NCBI RefSeq assembly: GCF_002374315.1
Contig: NZ_NWUX01000001.1
Coordinates: 434,001-498,000, forward strand
DNA length: 64,000 nt
Direction of reading: 5' to 3'
DNA from: Vreelandella nigrificans
GTDB taxonomy: Bacteria; Pseudomonadota; Gammaproteobacteria; Pseudomonadales; Halomonadaceae
Made by a program: the position numbers and the translations under genes. Below the pieces are notes generated by a model. The model worked only from the letters and a program-made list of their open reading frames with translations, did not search any database and had not been told where the DNA came from. Shown one piece after another: positions 54,199 through 62,493 of this stretch. Every line of letters starts with the position of its first letter. The stretch's first letter is position 1.

Positions 54199-56964
54199 AT
54201 GCGGCCTCGCGCTGGAACGCCACGATGGTCTCTTCTGGGACGGCGCGCAGAGCGTGCGACGATTGAGCAGGCGCTGGCCCGGGCAAAGACCGGGCAGAGC
54301 GGTGTGCTCGTGGTTCGCGGGGAAGCAGGCGTCGGGAAAACTACGCTGCTTGAGTATGCCCGCGACACCGCCACTACATTAGGGTTCCGGGTGGAGTACG
54401 CAGCCGGAGTGGAGTCCGAGACACAGTTTGCGTTCGCGGGTCTGCATCAGTTGTGCGCGCCGCTGCTGGACCGGGCAGGCGCGCTGCCCGACCCGCAGCA
54501 GACCGCCCTGGGCGTGGCGTTCGGCATGCAAGGCGGTGCTGCACCAGACCGGTTTCTGGTCGGGTTAGCGACCCTCAACCTGTTGGCCGAAGTCGCCGAG
54601 GAGGGGGCGCTGTTGTGCCTTGTCGAGGATGCACAATGGCTGGATCAGGCGTCCGCGCAGGTTCTTGCGTTCGTTGCGCGGCGATTGGAGGCCGACCGGA
54701 TCGCGTTGGTGTTCGCGCTACGCGACCCGACCGATCGTGATGTCCGCCCCTTCGTCGGATTGCCCGAACTCCGGCTGGACGGGCTAGGGCAGACGGATGC
54801 GCGGGCGCTGCTGGCCGCTGCGTTCGGCACACCGCTAGATGAAAGGGTGCGCGACCGGATTGTTGCCGAGGCCCGCGGCAACCCCTTGGCGCTGCTGGAG
54901 CTGCCGAAGAGCGCACTTCCGGCGCAATTGGCCGGCGGGTTCGAGTTGCCCAACGTGCTGAGCGTGCCGCGCCGTATCCAGGACAGCTTCCAGCAGCGCT
55001 TGAACACTCTGCCTGCCGACACGCAGTTGTTGCTTCTGGTGGCCGCAGCCGACCCGACCGGTGACGTGGCGTTGCTCTGGCAGGCGGCCGCGCACCTGGG
55101 GATTGTTCGCGAGGCGGTGGCACCCGCGGAGACCGTCGGGTTGGTGGAGATCGATACCCGGGTTCGGTTTCGTCATCCGCTGGTACGCTCGGCGGTCTAC
55201 ACGGCCGCGACTCTGCCCGACCAGCGCCGAGCACATAGGGTGCTGGCCGCCGTCACCGACCCCCAGATCAATCCCGACCGGCGTGCTTGGCACCGGGCGC
55301 AGTCGGTGGTGGGCACCGACGAGGAAGCCTCGGCGGAGCTTGAGCACACGGCCGGACGTGCACTCGACCGCGGCGGGCTGGCCGCGGCGGCCGCATTCAT
55401 GGAGCAAGCGGCAGTGCTCACGCCTGAACCTGCCCGCCGTGCGACACGCGCGCTCAACGCCGCGTACGCCAAGCACGAGGCCGGTGCGCCCGAAGCCGCG
55501 TTGGAGCTGCTGGCGGCCGCGGAGGCAGGGCCTCTGGATGCATTGCAACAAGCTCGCCTCGAGCTGCTGCGCGCCCAAATAGCGTTCCACCTGAAACGAG
55601 ACAGCGACGTGCCGAGGATGCTGCTGGACGCGGCCAGAATGCTCGCCCCACTGGACTCCGCGCTGTCCCGCGAGACCTACCTGCACGCGCTGGATGCGGC
55701 CGTCATCAACGGCGGTGCCGATGCGGTGCACATCGCTGAAGCGGCATTGGCCGCTCCCCCATCTGCGGTACTTGCGCGACCTGCGGACCTGCTCCTAGAT
55801 GCCCTCGCGACGACCTTGACGAGGGGATATGCGGCTGGAGCACCCGGGCTGCGACGCGCCCTGGAAGCGTTTCGCGACAGCTCAAACACGGATCCCGGGC
55901 AAGCCCGCCAGAGCGACTCCTGGCTATGGCTGGCTGGCCGCAACGCTGTGGCTATCTTCGATGACGAGCTCGTCTACATATTGGCCAGCCGCAACGCCCA
56001 GCTGGCTCGTGAGGCCGGTGCGCTGACGACGCTTCCCGCCGCGCTAAGCTTCCTGTCCATCACATCGGTTCTGATGGGTGAACTTGCCCGAGCCAGCGAG
56101 CTCGCCACTGAGGCGACGGCGATCACTCAGGCCACCGGCGGCGTACAGCTACGGCACGCTCACATCATCCTGAGTGCTTGGCGTGGCGACCATGCCGAAA
56201 CCACGGCGCTCAACGCCATCACCGCTCAAGACGTCACCTACCCTGAAGGAGGCACGGACGACTCCCTGGCTCAGTACGCGATGTCGGTGCTCCACAACGG
56301 GTTGGGCAACTACTCGGCCGCTCAGGAGGCTGCGGCACGGGCGTGCGAGTCCCATGAGCTGTCGCTTAGCAGCGCGGGCCTGCCCGAACTCATCGAGGCT
56401 TGCGTCCGTGGCGGTCACCCAGAGCGCGCGGCTCTGGCGCTGGAACAGCTCAACTCTCGAGCCCTTGCCAGCGGCACGCAATGGGCACTCGGGATGGCGG
56501 CGCGCTCGCGGGCGCTGATCAGCACCGGGCCGTGCGCCGAAGCTCACTACCGGGAGTCGATCGAGCGGCTCGGCAGCTGCCGGATGGTTACCCACCTCGC
56601 TCGTGCCCACCTCGTCTACGGCGAGTGGCTGCGCCGCGAAGGACGCCGCCAGAATGCCCGTGAGCAGCTTCGAAACGCCCATCAGTTGCTTTCGGACATG
56701 GGGGCGGAGGCCTTCGCCGAACGTGCCGCCCGCGAGCTGCGGGCCACCGGCGAGCACCCACGCAAACGTACCGCTCGGCCGACCGACGCACTCACCGCCC
56801 AGGAGCTACACATAGCACGGTTGGTCGCTACGGGAGCGACCAACCGGGAAATCGGCGCCCAGTTGTTCCTGAGCCCTCGTACGATAGAGGCCCACTTACG
56901 CAGCATCTTCCAGAAGCTGAACATCACCTCCCGCCGGCAGATCAAGAACTTCCAGCTTCCCTGA
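54199..56964 (+). CDS. Large ATP-binding LuxR (LAL) regulator of actinobacterial type
   Basis: LAL-family activator of about 921 residues. An N-terminal AAA-type ATPase has Walker A GEAGVGKTT (about 41-49) and Walker B LCLVEDAQWLD. A long helical TPR-like middle follows, then a C-terminal LuxR helix-turn-helix (LTAQELHIARLVATGATNREIGAQLFLSPRTIEAHL). Composition and wording (HQLCAPLLDRAGALP, FRHPLVRSAVY) are those of actinobacterial LAL proteins; GC is 43/60 and 42/60 in two sampled lines. The start is uncertain: the frame opens at TTG 54136, and 54199 is the first ATG. Targets are unknown. Confidence 0.88.
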   Translation: MRPRAGTPRWSLLGRRAERATIEQALARAKTGQSGVLVVRGEAGVGKTTLLEYARDTATTLGFRVEYAAGVESETQFAFAGLHQLCAPLLDRAGALPDPQQTALGVAFGMQGGAAPDRFLVGLATLNLLAEVAEEGALLCLVEDAQWLDQASAQVLAFVARRLEADRIALVFALRDPTDRDVRPFVGLPELRLDGLGQTDARALLAAAFGTPLDERVRDRIVAEARGNPLALLELPKSALPAQLAGGFELPNVLSVPRRIQDSFQQRLNTLPADTQLLLLVAAADPTGDVALLWQAAAHLGIVREAVAPAETVGLVEIDTRVRFRHPLVRSAVYTAATLPDQRRAHRVLAAVTDPQINPDRRAWHRAQSVVGTDEEASAELEHTAGRALDRGGLAAAAAFMEQAAVLTPEPARRATRALNAAYAKHEAGAPEAALELLAAAEAGPLDALQQARLELLRAQIAFHLKRDSDVPRMLLDAARMLAPLDSALSRETYLHALDAAVINGGADAVHIAEAALAAPPSAVLARPADLLLDALATTLTRGYAAGAPGLRRALEAFRDSSNTDPGQARQSDSWLWLAGRNAVAIFDDELVYILASRNAQLAREAGALTTLPAALSFLSITSVLMGELARASELATEATAITQATGGVQLRHAHIILSAWRGDHAETTALNAITAQDVTYPEGGTDDSLAQYAMSVLHNGLGNYSAAQEAAARACESHELSLSSAGLPELIEACVRGGHPERAALALEQLNSRALASGTQWALGMAARSRALISTGPCAEAHYRESIERLGSCRMVTHLARAHLVYGEWLRREGRRQNAREQLRNAHQLLSDMGAEAFAERAARELRATGEHPRKRTARPTDALTAQELHIARLVATGATNREIGAQLFLSPRTIEAHLRSIFQKLNITSRRQIKNFQLP

Positions 56965-57034
56965 CACGACGAACGCTACCGGTCATGATTTCTGCCTGAT
57001 AAGCGGAGATCCCTTTCGACACGTTATGCGCATT

Positions 57035-57961
57035 TCAACAAGCCTTGGTGCTCTTGGAAACTGAGCGCAATGCCGCGCCACTCCATAAATACGGAGACTG
57101 TTCAAAGTACTCGATCAGCATCTCGGTAAGGATCCGGACCTTCCGTGCAGGGTGCTGGCCTGGGGGGCGGATAACATAGGCACCGGCCGGAGGGGGAGGA
57201 TAGCGCGTCATAATGGGAACAAGCGCACCAGTTGCCATATGTTCCTGGGTAATGAAATCGGGCAGCCAAGCTACGCCAAGCCCAGCCACAGCGGCGGCGG
57301 CGAGGGCTGTGGCGCTGTCGGCCTTGAATCGCCCTTGCGGGTGCACCGCAATGATTTTGTCTCCGTCCATGAATTGCCAGGCTTCTGTGCCCTGCATAAG
57401 AGCCTCATGGGCCAGGATCTCATCTGGGGTCTCCGGCGCTCCATGTGTCTTGATATAGCATGGACTTGCAACGAGGTTGCCAAAAATCGGACCGACGCGA
57501 CGTGCTTTCAGGGTCGAATCTTCTAGAAAACCAAGCCGTATCGCACAGTCATAACCATCGGTGATCAGATCAACACGGCTATCACTGTAGCAGGCGTGTA
57601 TGTGTAGTTGAGGGTGTCGTCGTGCCATTTCAGCCAGGACAGGAGCGAAATGCGTTGGCCCAAACGATAGTGGGGCTGCGATTCTCAGGCGCCCGCGGAG
57701 TGCACCGTTGGGTAGAATCGCTTCTCTAGCCACGTCGGTTTCTACGCAGATTTTGGCTGCATAGTCTTTAAAGGTAGTACCTGCTTCGGTAAGCGCTGCC
57801 CCGCGGGTGGTTCGCGAAAGAAGTTGAACGCCCAGTTCCGCTTCGAGCCGTGCGAGGCGGCGACTGACAATCGACTTGGCTATACCGAGTCGAAGGGCGG
57901 CAGATGAAATGCCTCCAGCGTGAGCAACCTCTACGAATGTCTGTAATTCTTCAATGTCCAT
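57035..57961 (-). CDS. LysR-family transcriptional regulator
   Basis: LysR regulator of 308 residues starting MDIEELQTFVEVAHAGGISSAALRLGIAKSIVSRRLARLE, the usual AaeR/DhcR-like layout and length. A longer frame reaches 58144 but its extra 61 residues resemble no N-terminus. It diverges from the azoreductase gene across about 230 bases, so azoR and its followers are the likely targets. Confidence 0.9.
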   Translation of the reverse strand: MDIEELQTFVEVAHAGGISSAALRLGIAKSIVSRRLARLEAELGVQLLSRTTRGAALTEAGTTFKDYAAKICVETDVAREAILPNGALRGRLRIAAPLSFGPTHFAPVLAEMARRHPQLHIHACYSDSRVDLITDGYDCAIRLGFLEDSTLKARRVGPIFGNLVASPCYIKTHGAPETPDEILAHEALMQGTEAWQFMDGDKIIAVHPQGRFKADSATALAAAAVAGLGVAWLPDFITQEHMATGALVPIMTRYPPPPAGAYVIRPPGQHPARKVRILTEMLIEYFEQSPYLWSGAALRSVSKSTKAC

Positions 57962-58194
57962 TTTAGCGTTCCACGAATAGCAACAATGGTTTCTGCAAAA
58001 TGGTACTACCAGGCTGAAAGCCCGAATAGGACAATACTGCTGCAAATGAGTGTCTGCTTTTTGGGCATGCCTTGCGGAGATCAAACTTAAGCTCAATGGC
58101 AGCAGGGGATGTTTCATAGAGACCCTGTCATGGGCTTTCGCCACAAAAATGTGGTGCTCTTTCTGGGCGCCTATCTAGCACAGGATTTACGACC

Positions 58195-58815
58195 ATGAAT
58201 AATATTCTTGTTATTAACAGCAGCGTTTCAGGTGAGGCATCGGTTTCACGATTTTTGGTAGGGGACGTCGTGCAGCGCATGCTGGAGATAAATCCCAACG
58301 CTGAGGTTACTTATCGCGACCTTAACGAAACGCCCATACCCCATCTCACATCCACCACTGTTGCGGGCATCCGGGCCGTTGCCGAGACGCAAGCCGAATT
58401 GGCCGCGGAGACCCTTTCGAACGAGCTGATCGCTGAGCTGAAAGCGGCGGACGTCGTTGTAATGGGTGCTCCGATGTATAATTTCAGCATTCCGTCGTCC
58501 TTGCGCAACTGGTTCGATCACGTGCTGCGCCCGCGGGTGACGTTTGCATACGGCGCAGGCGGTGTGCAGGGGTTACTTTCTTCAGATATAAGCGTGATCG
58601 TGATCGAATCGCGGGGCGGGCTCTATTCGGAGGGGCCCACGCAGGCGATGGATTTCCAGGAGCCCTATTTGAAGACGCTGCTGGGCTTTATCGGGATCAC
58701 TGACGTCACCTTTATTCATGCCGAGAAAATCGGCTCTGGACCTGAAGCGCGCGAACTTGCCATTGAAACCGCAAAATCGCGTATTGAGGAAGTCGTCGCA
58801 GCTTTAGTTTGGTAA
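58195..58815 (+). CDS. azoR: FMN-dependent NADH-azoreductase
   Basis: Flavodoxin-fold NADH:quinone/azo oxidoreductase of 206 residues. NNILVINSSVSGEASVSRFL is the phosphate loop for FMN, GAPMYNFSIPSSLRNWFDHV the flavin-ring loop, and IVIESRGGLY the third contact. The enzyme reduces quinones by two electrons and protects against thiol stress in E. coli. It diverges from a LysR regulator. Confidence 0.92.
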   Translation: MNNILVINSSVSGEASVSRFLVGDVVQRMLEINPNAEVTYRDLNETPIPHLTSTTVAGIRAVAETQAELAAETLSNELIAELKAADVVVMGAPMYNFSIPSSLRNWFDHVLRPRVTFAYGAGGVQGLLSSDISVIVIESRGGLYSEGPTQAMDFQEPYLKTLLGFIGITDVTFIHAEKIGSGPEARELAIETAKSRIEEVVAALVW

Positions 58816-59076
58816 GCATTCTTATCTTACCTTACGTGCGGGTGTTGTGGCGTCTAGCAGGCGCCCGCCCCATGCATCCGCACTTGCTACGCAAGTATTC
58901 CTTCTTCGATATCCCCTTCATTGTTCCCCATTCTGCGACACAGCTTAGCTTCAAAGAGGGCTACTGCGCCGAGTATAAGTGCAGCAGTATCTAAGTCCGG
59001 GCAATGTCGCCACTGGCGCATTGCTAACGGGAAACCAAGCTCGCAAAAAAATTGACCACTGACAGAGGATATTTCC

Positions 59077-59730
59077 ATGACTTTTCGTAATGGCCTTGCG
59101 TCTCTTCTTCGTCCCGAAGATTCAGTATTGGTGATGATTGACCACCAGCCTTACCAGCTCGCGAATCTTAATAGTCACGAACCAACGATGGTAATTAACA
59201 ATTCGGCGGCGCTTGCGAAAACTGCAAAAGCCTTCAATGTTCCTACGATTCTGACGAGTGTGGTCGCTGCCCAGGGCGGCAACATCTTTCCTCAGATCAC
59301 TGATGTATTCCCTGGCCAGGAGATCATCGACCGCACGTTCATCAACACTTGGGAGGATAAGCCAACAGTGGACGCGGTCAAGGCGACGGGCCGCAAGCAG
59401 CTGATCATCGCAGGCCTGTGGACCGAAATATGTGTTGCCATGCCGGCGATCCAGGCTGCTGGCGAGGGCTGGGACGTCACTGTCATCACGGATGCGTCTG
59501 GCGGTACGTCGGTGGAGGCCCACGAAGTCGGCATACAGCGCATGATTGCGGCCGGTGTGAACATGATGACCTGGATGGCATTGGCGTCCGAATGGCAGCG
59601 AGACTGGGCACGGGCCGAGCATCTTGTCGAGATACTCGAGGTCATGAGACAGCATGGCGGTGGCAGCAGTATTGCGTACATGTGGGAGCAGCAGTTGCTC
59701 AATACGCCGGTGCCTGACAGCGCGGGCTAA
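59077..59730 (+). CDS. Isochorismatase-family hydrolase (YcaC-like)
   Basis: Cysteine hydrolase-fold protein of 217 residues. It has Asp22 (VMIDHQPYQ), the cis-peptide region and nucleophile Cys119 (GLWTEICVAMPA). The pattern is that of YcaC-type proteins, whose natural substrate is unclear and which often sit beside azoR or stress genes. The 261 bases upstream contain no credible gene. A weak AGAGGA site lies ten bases before the ATG. Confidence 0.85.
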   Translation: MTFRNGLASLLRPEDSVLVMIDHQPYQLANLNSHEPTMVINNSAALAKTAKAFNVPTILTSVVAAQGGNIFPQITDVFPGQEIIDRTFINTWEDKPTVDAVKATGRKQLIIAGLWTEICVAMPAIQAAGEGWDVTVITDASGGTSVEAHEVGIQRMIAAGVNMMTWMALASEWQRDWARAEHLVEILEVMRQHGGGSSIAYMWEQQLLNTPVPDSAG

Positions 59731-59878
59731 TCCGAGCGGGGATGACGAGATTTTTCAGCGACACGTCACGAGAAAGTTAGTGACTGTAAGAGTCTTGTCA
59801 TCCTTCTTGCAACAAGCCGTCATGCCATTGGTGATGATCGCAAGCCAGCCCGGCTAGGCTTTAAATAAGGGGCGTAAA

Positions 59879-60616
59879 ATGTCCATAGATAGTTTTCCTG
59901 TTGGCTTGGAAATGCATGTTTCCTATCCAGAGCTACAGGTCAATCTGACGCTACTGTCAGTGACGCAATTGAAATTCGAGATCAAGGACGGGCCATTTGC
60001 CCGGATCGAAACCGTCGATATACAGGTCGTGCCACTTGGCAACAGTCTCTTCGCGGTAAGCTGGCAGGGGCTTGATGGTGCGACGGTCATGAATGTTCAG
60101 GACTATGACAAAGGTCTGATTCACTCCTACGCAACCTTACCTGGCGGTGAGTTTCTGAGGATGACCGGGGCATTTACGGTTACACGTCCCGCGGATCGTA
60201 CTTCTGACGAGCGCCCTCATCGTAACAAGGCTTTGGTGCTTGACGCGATGACATCACTTTTCCAACGTCATGATGCGTCTGCGGTGGAGCGCCTCTATGC
60301 AGCAGATTACATTCAGCACAATCCCAATATTCCTCAAGGTCGCGATGCGCTGCAGGCGCTGGTGGCAGGTCTTTCGCCATCTGTCTACTACGAGCCCGGC
60401 CTGATCATTGCTGAAGGTGACCTTGTCGCCATCCACGGCCGTATCCGCGGCTGGGCAGATACCCCTCAGGTGGTGGTTGATATCTTTCGGGTTGAAGAGG
60501 GCAAGCTGGTGGAACATTGGGATGTATTACAGGATGAAATGCCGGTAGCTCTCGGTGGCATCTCTATGTTCGATCCCGCCGAGGGAGCTCATCACGCTCA
60601 ACCGGAAACCGCATAG
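59879..60616 (+). CDS. Two-domain protein: MoaF-like N-terminus plus SnoaL-like C-terminus
   Basis: A 245-residue fusion. Residues 1-105 look like the MoaF/calycin-type barrel (FAVSWQGLDGATVMNVQDYDKG). Residues 115-240 are a SnoaL-like (NTF2-fold) domain, with YAADYIQHNPNIPQGRDALQALV and VDIFRVEEGKLVEHWDVLQ. The SnoaL half usually binds or cyclises small aromatic or polyketide-like molecules. No activity is known for the combination. AAGGGG precedes the ATG. It lies between the hydrolase genes in the same direction. Confidence 0.78.
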   Translation: MSIDSFPVGLEMHVSYPELQVNLTLLSVTQLKFEIKDGPFARIETVDIQVVPLGNSLFAVSWQGLDGATVMNVQDYDKGLIHSYATLPGGEFLRMTGAFTVTRPADRTSDERPHRNKALVLDAMTSLFQRHDASAVERLYAADYIQHNPNIPQGRDALQALVAGLSPSVYYEPGLIIAEGDLVAIHGRIRGWADTPQVVVDIFRVEEGKLVEHWDVLQDEMPVALGGISMFDPAEGAHHAQPETA

Positions 60617-60742
60617 GCGGCTAGGGCCGCTCCAGACTAGTTCTTCAAACCGCTATTCATCCAAACGCGACATCTTTGTTCTATAGCCTTCGTTATTAGC
60701 GCTTTAACGTCTTAGTGGTACTCACCAACAGGAGCAGTATCC

Positions 60743-61564
60743 ATGACTATGTTCACTACCAGCGATAACGTCTCACTCTTCTACAAAGATTGGGGCTCGG
60801 GCCAGCCAGTCTTTTTCTCCCACGGTTGGCCGCTTTCCTCCGACGCCTGGGATAACCAGATGCTGTTTTTTGGCCAGCAGGGTTATCGGGTTATAGCCCA
60901 TGACCGGCGCGGCCATGGGCGCTCGGAGCAGACCTGGGATGGCAACAATATGGATCGTTATGCGGACGATCTTGCCGAGTTGTTCGAATATCTGGATCTT
61001 CGCAATATCATCATGATTGGCCATTCCACCGGTGGTGGCGAAGTAGCGCACTATATTGGCCGCCATGGTTCTTCGCGAGTGGCTAAAGCCGTATTGGTGG
61101 GCGCAGTGCCACCTCTAATGCTGAAAACCGATAGCAATCCTCATGGCACGCCAATGGAGGCGTTTGACGGTATTCGTGCGGGCACTGCGTCGAACCGCTC
61201 TCAGTTTTTCCGCGACCTGACCGTGCCGTTTTACGGATTCAACCGTGAAGGGGCTGATGTTAATGAAGGGCTTCAGGAGTCGTTTTGGCTACAGGGCATG
61301 CAGGGGGGGATCAAGGCGCACTATGACTGCATTCACGAGTTCTCCGAAGTCGACTATACCGCTGACCTAAAAGCCATCGACAAGCCCGTATTGTTTATCC
61401 ACGGCGATGATGATCAGATTGTCCCGCTCGCGGCCTCTGCTGAATTGGCTGCTGAGATCGTCAATGACGGCATCCTGAAAGTCTACCCCGGTGGTTCGCA
61501 TGGGCTGGCGCAGATTGACGCTGACCAGTTCAACACAGATGTGCTGGGTTTTATTCGTAGCTGA
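60743..61564 (+). CDS. Alpha/beta hydrolase, non-haem chloroperoxidase type
   Basis: Serine hydrolase of 273 residues. The triad is visible: Ser95 in GHSTGG, Asp in [11 protein letters not shown] (about 223) and His in GGSHGL (about 253). [15 protein letters not shown] forms the oxyanion loop and HDRRGHGRS the following strand. Relatives act as esterases or cofactor-free perhydrolases. GGAG lies about nine bases before the ATG. Confidence 0.88.
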   Translation: MTMFTTSDNVSLFYKDWGSGQPVFFSHGWPLSSDAWDNQMLFFGQQGYRVIAHDRRGHGRSEQTWDGNNMDRYADDLAELFEYLDLRNIIMIGHSTGGGEVAHYIGRHGSSRVAKAVLVGAVPPLMLKTDSNPHGTPMEAFDGIRAGTASNRSQFFRDLTVPFYGFNREGADVNEGLQESFWLQGMQGGIKAHYDCIHEFSEVDYTADLKAIDKPVLFIHGDDDQIVPLAASAELAAEIVNDGILKVYPGGSHGLAQIDADQFNTDVLGFIRS

Positions 61565-61571
61565 AACGTCC

Positions 61572-61601
61572 GCGACGCTCGAGCATTTAGTCGGGCGTCG
61601 C
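61572..61601. other. Hairpin after the chloroperoxidase-type gene
   Basis: GCGACGCTCGA (61572-61582) pairs with TCGGGCGTCGC (61591-61601), eleven pairs including one G-T, around an eight-base loop. No T run follows, so termination is uncertain. Confidence 0.5.
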
Positions 61602-61672
61602 TCATCACACTCTTGTCCCACTCTTAGGCAGTTATCCAAGAGTCAGCGACGGTATTTTGCGACAGTGCACTG

Positions 61673-62446
61673 ATGTCTCATATCTGCTTTATTCAAGGCG
61701 ACTGGCTAAACCCAACGGTATGGGAAAAGTTCGAGCGCCACTTCAAGGCCTGTGGCTACGCCTGCAGTATCCTGTCGCTGCCAGTCTCGGGTGAGCAGGG
61801 TTGGCATCAAGTTCTGCATGGCAAAGATGCTAGGTTTTCACCCCTTAAATGCCTTGTAGATTTCTACGCGATTCAGATTGCAGGTTTTTCGACGCCACCT
61901 ATTCTAATTGGTCATGCGATGGGCGGGCTGATTGTTCAGCTGTTGCTTGATCGTGGCCTGGGGTTGGCTGGTGTCGCCATCGCTTCGCGACCGCCGCAGC
62001 GGGTCTCTCCTGGCTTTCACTCGATACTGCAGATACTTACGGCACGCGTTGAGCGACGACAAGGCATGCGCTTTTTGCGCATGACACCTGCGCAGTTTTT
62101 CTGCCGGGTGGCGTATCCGGGATCGCGCCCGTCAGCAGCGCCGCTGTATGAGCAGTTGGTTGGCAGAGTCCCGCAAACACTGATGATAACAGCAGCACTG
62201 GGCGTAGGTGGCAGGCTACTCTTCACTCAGGAGCGAGGGCCGCTATTACTGATTTCGGCCGGTGATGATCGAATGGTTGCCAGTTCTGTGGTTTTAGCCA
62301 ACTATTTCTATCAGAGACGATCCTTGGCGCCGACAGACTACATCGCGTTTCCTGGGCACGGTCATCTGCTTATTGTGCAGCCAGGCTGGGAGTGTGTCGC
62401 CGATCGAATTATTGAATGGCTCCAGCAGCAATTGGGCTGGTTTTGA
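61673..62446 (+). CDS. Alpha/beta hydrolase-fold protein lacking the nucleophile Ser
   Basis: A 257-residue alpha/beta hydrolase-like protein: FIQGDWLNPTVWEKF at the start, LLISAGDDRMV near the acid position and FPGHGH at the His position. The nucleophile elbow reads GHAMGG (residues 80-85), so the catalytic Ser is Ala82. Without it ordinary ester hydrolysis is improbable; a binding, regulatory or decarboxylase-type role could remain. The ribosome site is weak. It lies about 110 bases after an intact relative. Confidence 0.72.
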   Translation: MSHICFIQGDWLNPTVWEKFERHFKACGYACSILSLPVSGEQGWHQVLHGKDARFSPLKCLVDFYAIQIAGFSTPPILIGHAMGGLIVQLLLDRGLGLAGVAIASRPPQRVSPGFHSILQILTARVERRQGMRFLRMTPAQFFCRVAYPGSRPSAAPLYEQLVGRVPQTLMITAALGVGGRLLFTQERGPLLLISAGDDRMVASSVVLANYFYQRRSLAPTDYIAFPGHGHLLIVQPGWECVADRIIEWLQQQLGWF

Positions 62447-62493
62447 AAGCTCGCAATGGCCTTAGTACTTAAAAGACACTGTAGGTGTATTCC

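Noticed and set aside
54575..55731. Long minus-strand frames opposite the LAL regulator
   Set aside because: At about 70% GC stop codons are rare in every frame; the translations are Arg/Pro/Gly-rich and match no family.
58887..59078. 63-codon minus-strand frame between azoR and the YcaC-like gene
   Set aside because: The residue pattern is plausible (ILGAVALFEAKLCRRMGNNEGD) but there is no family match, no clear ribosome site, and it overlaps the next gene's promoter area; it could be a gene fragment.
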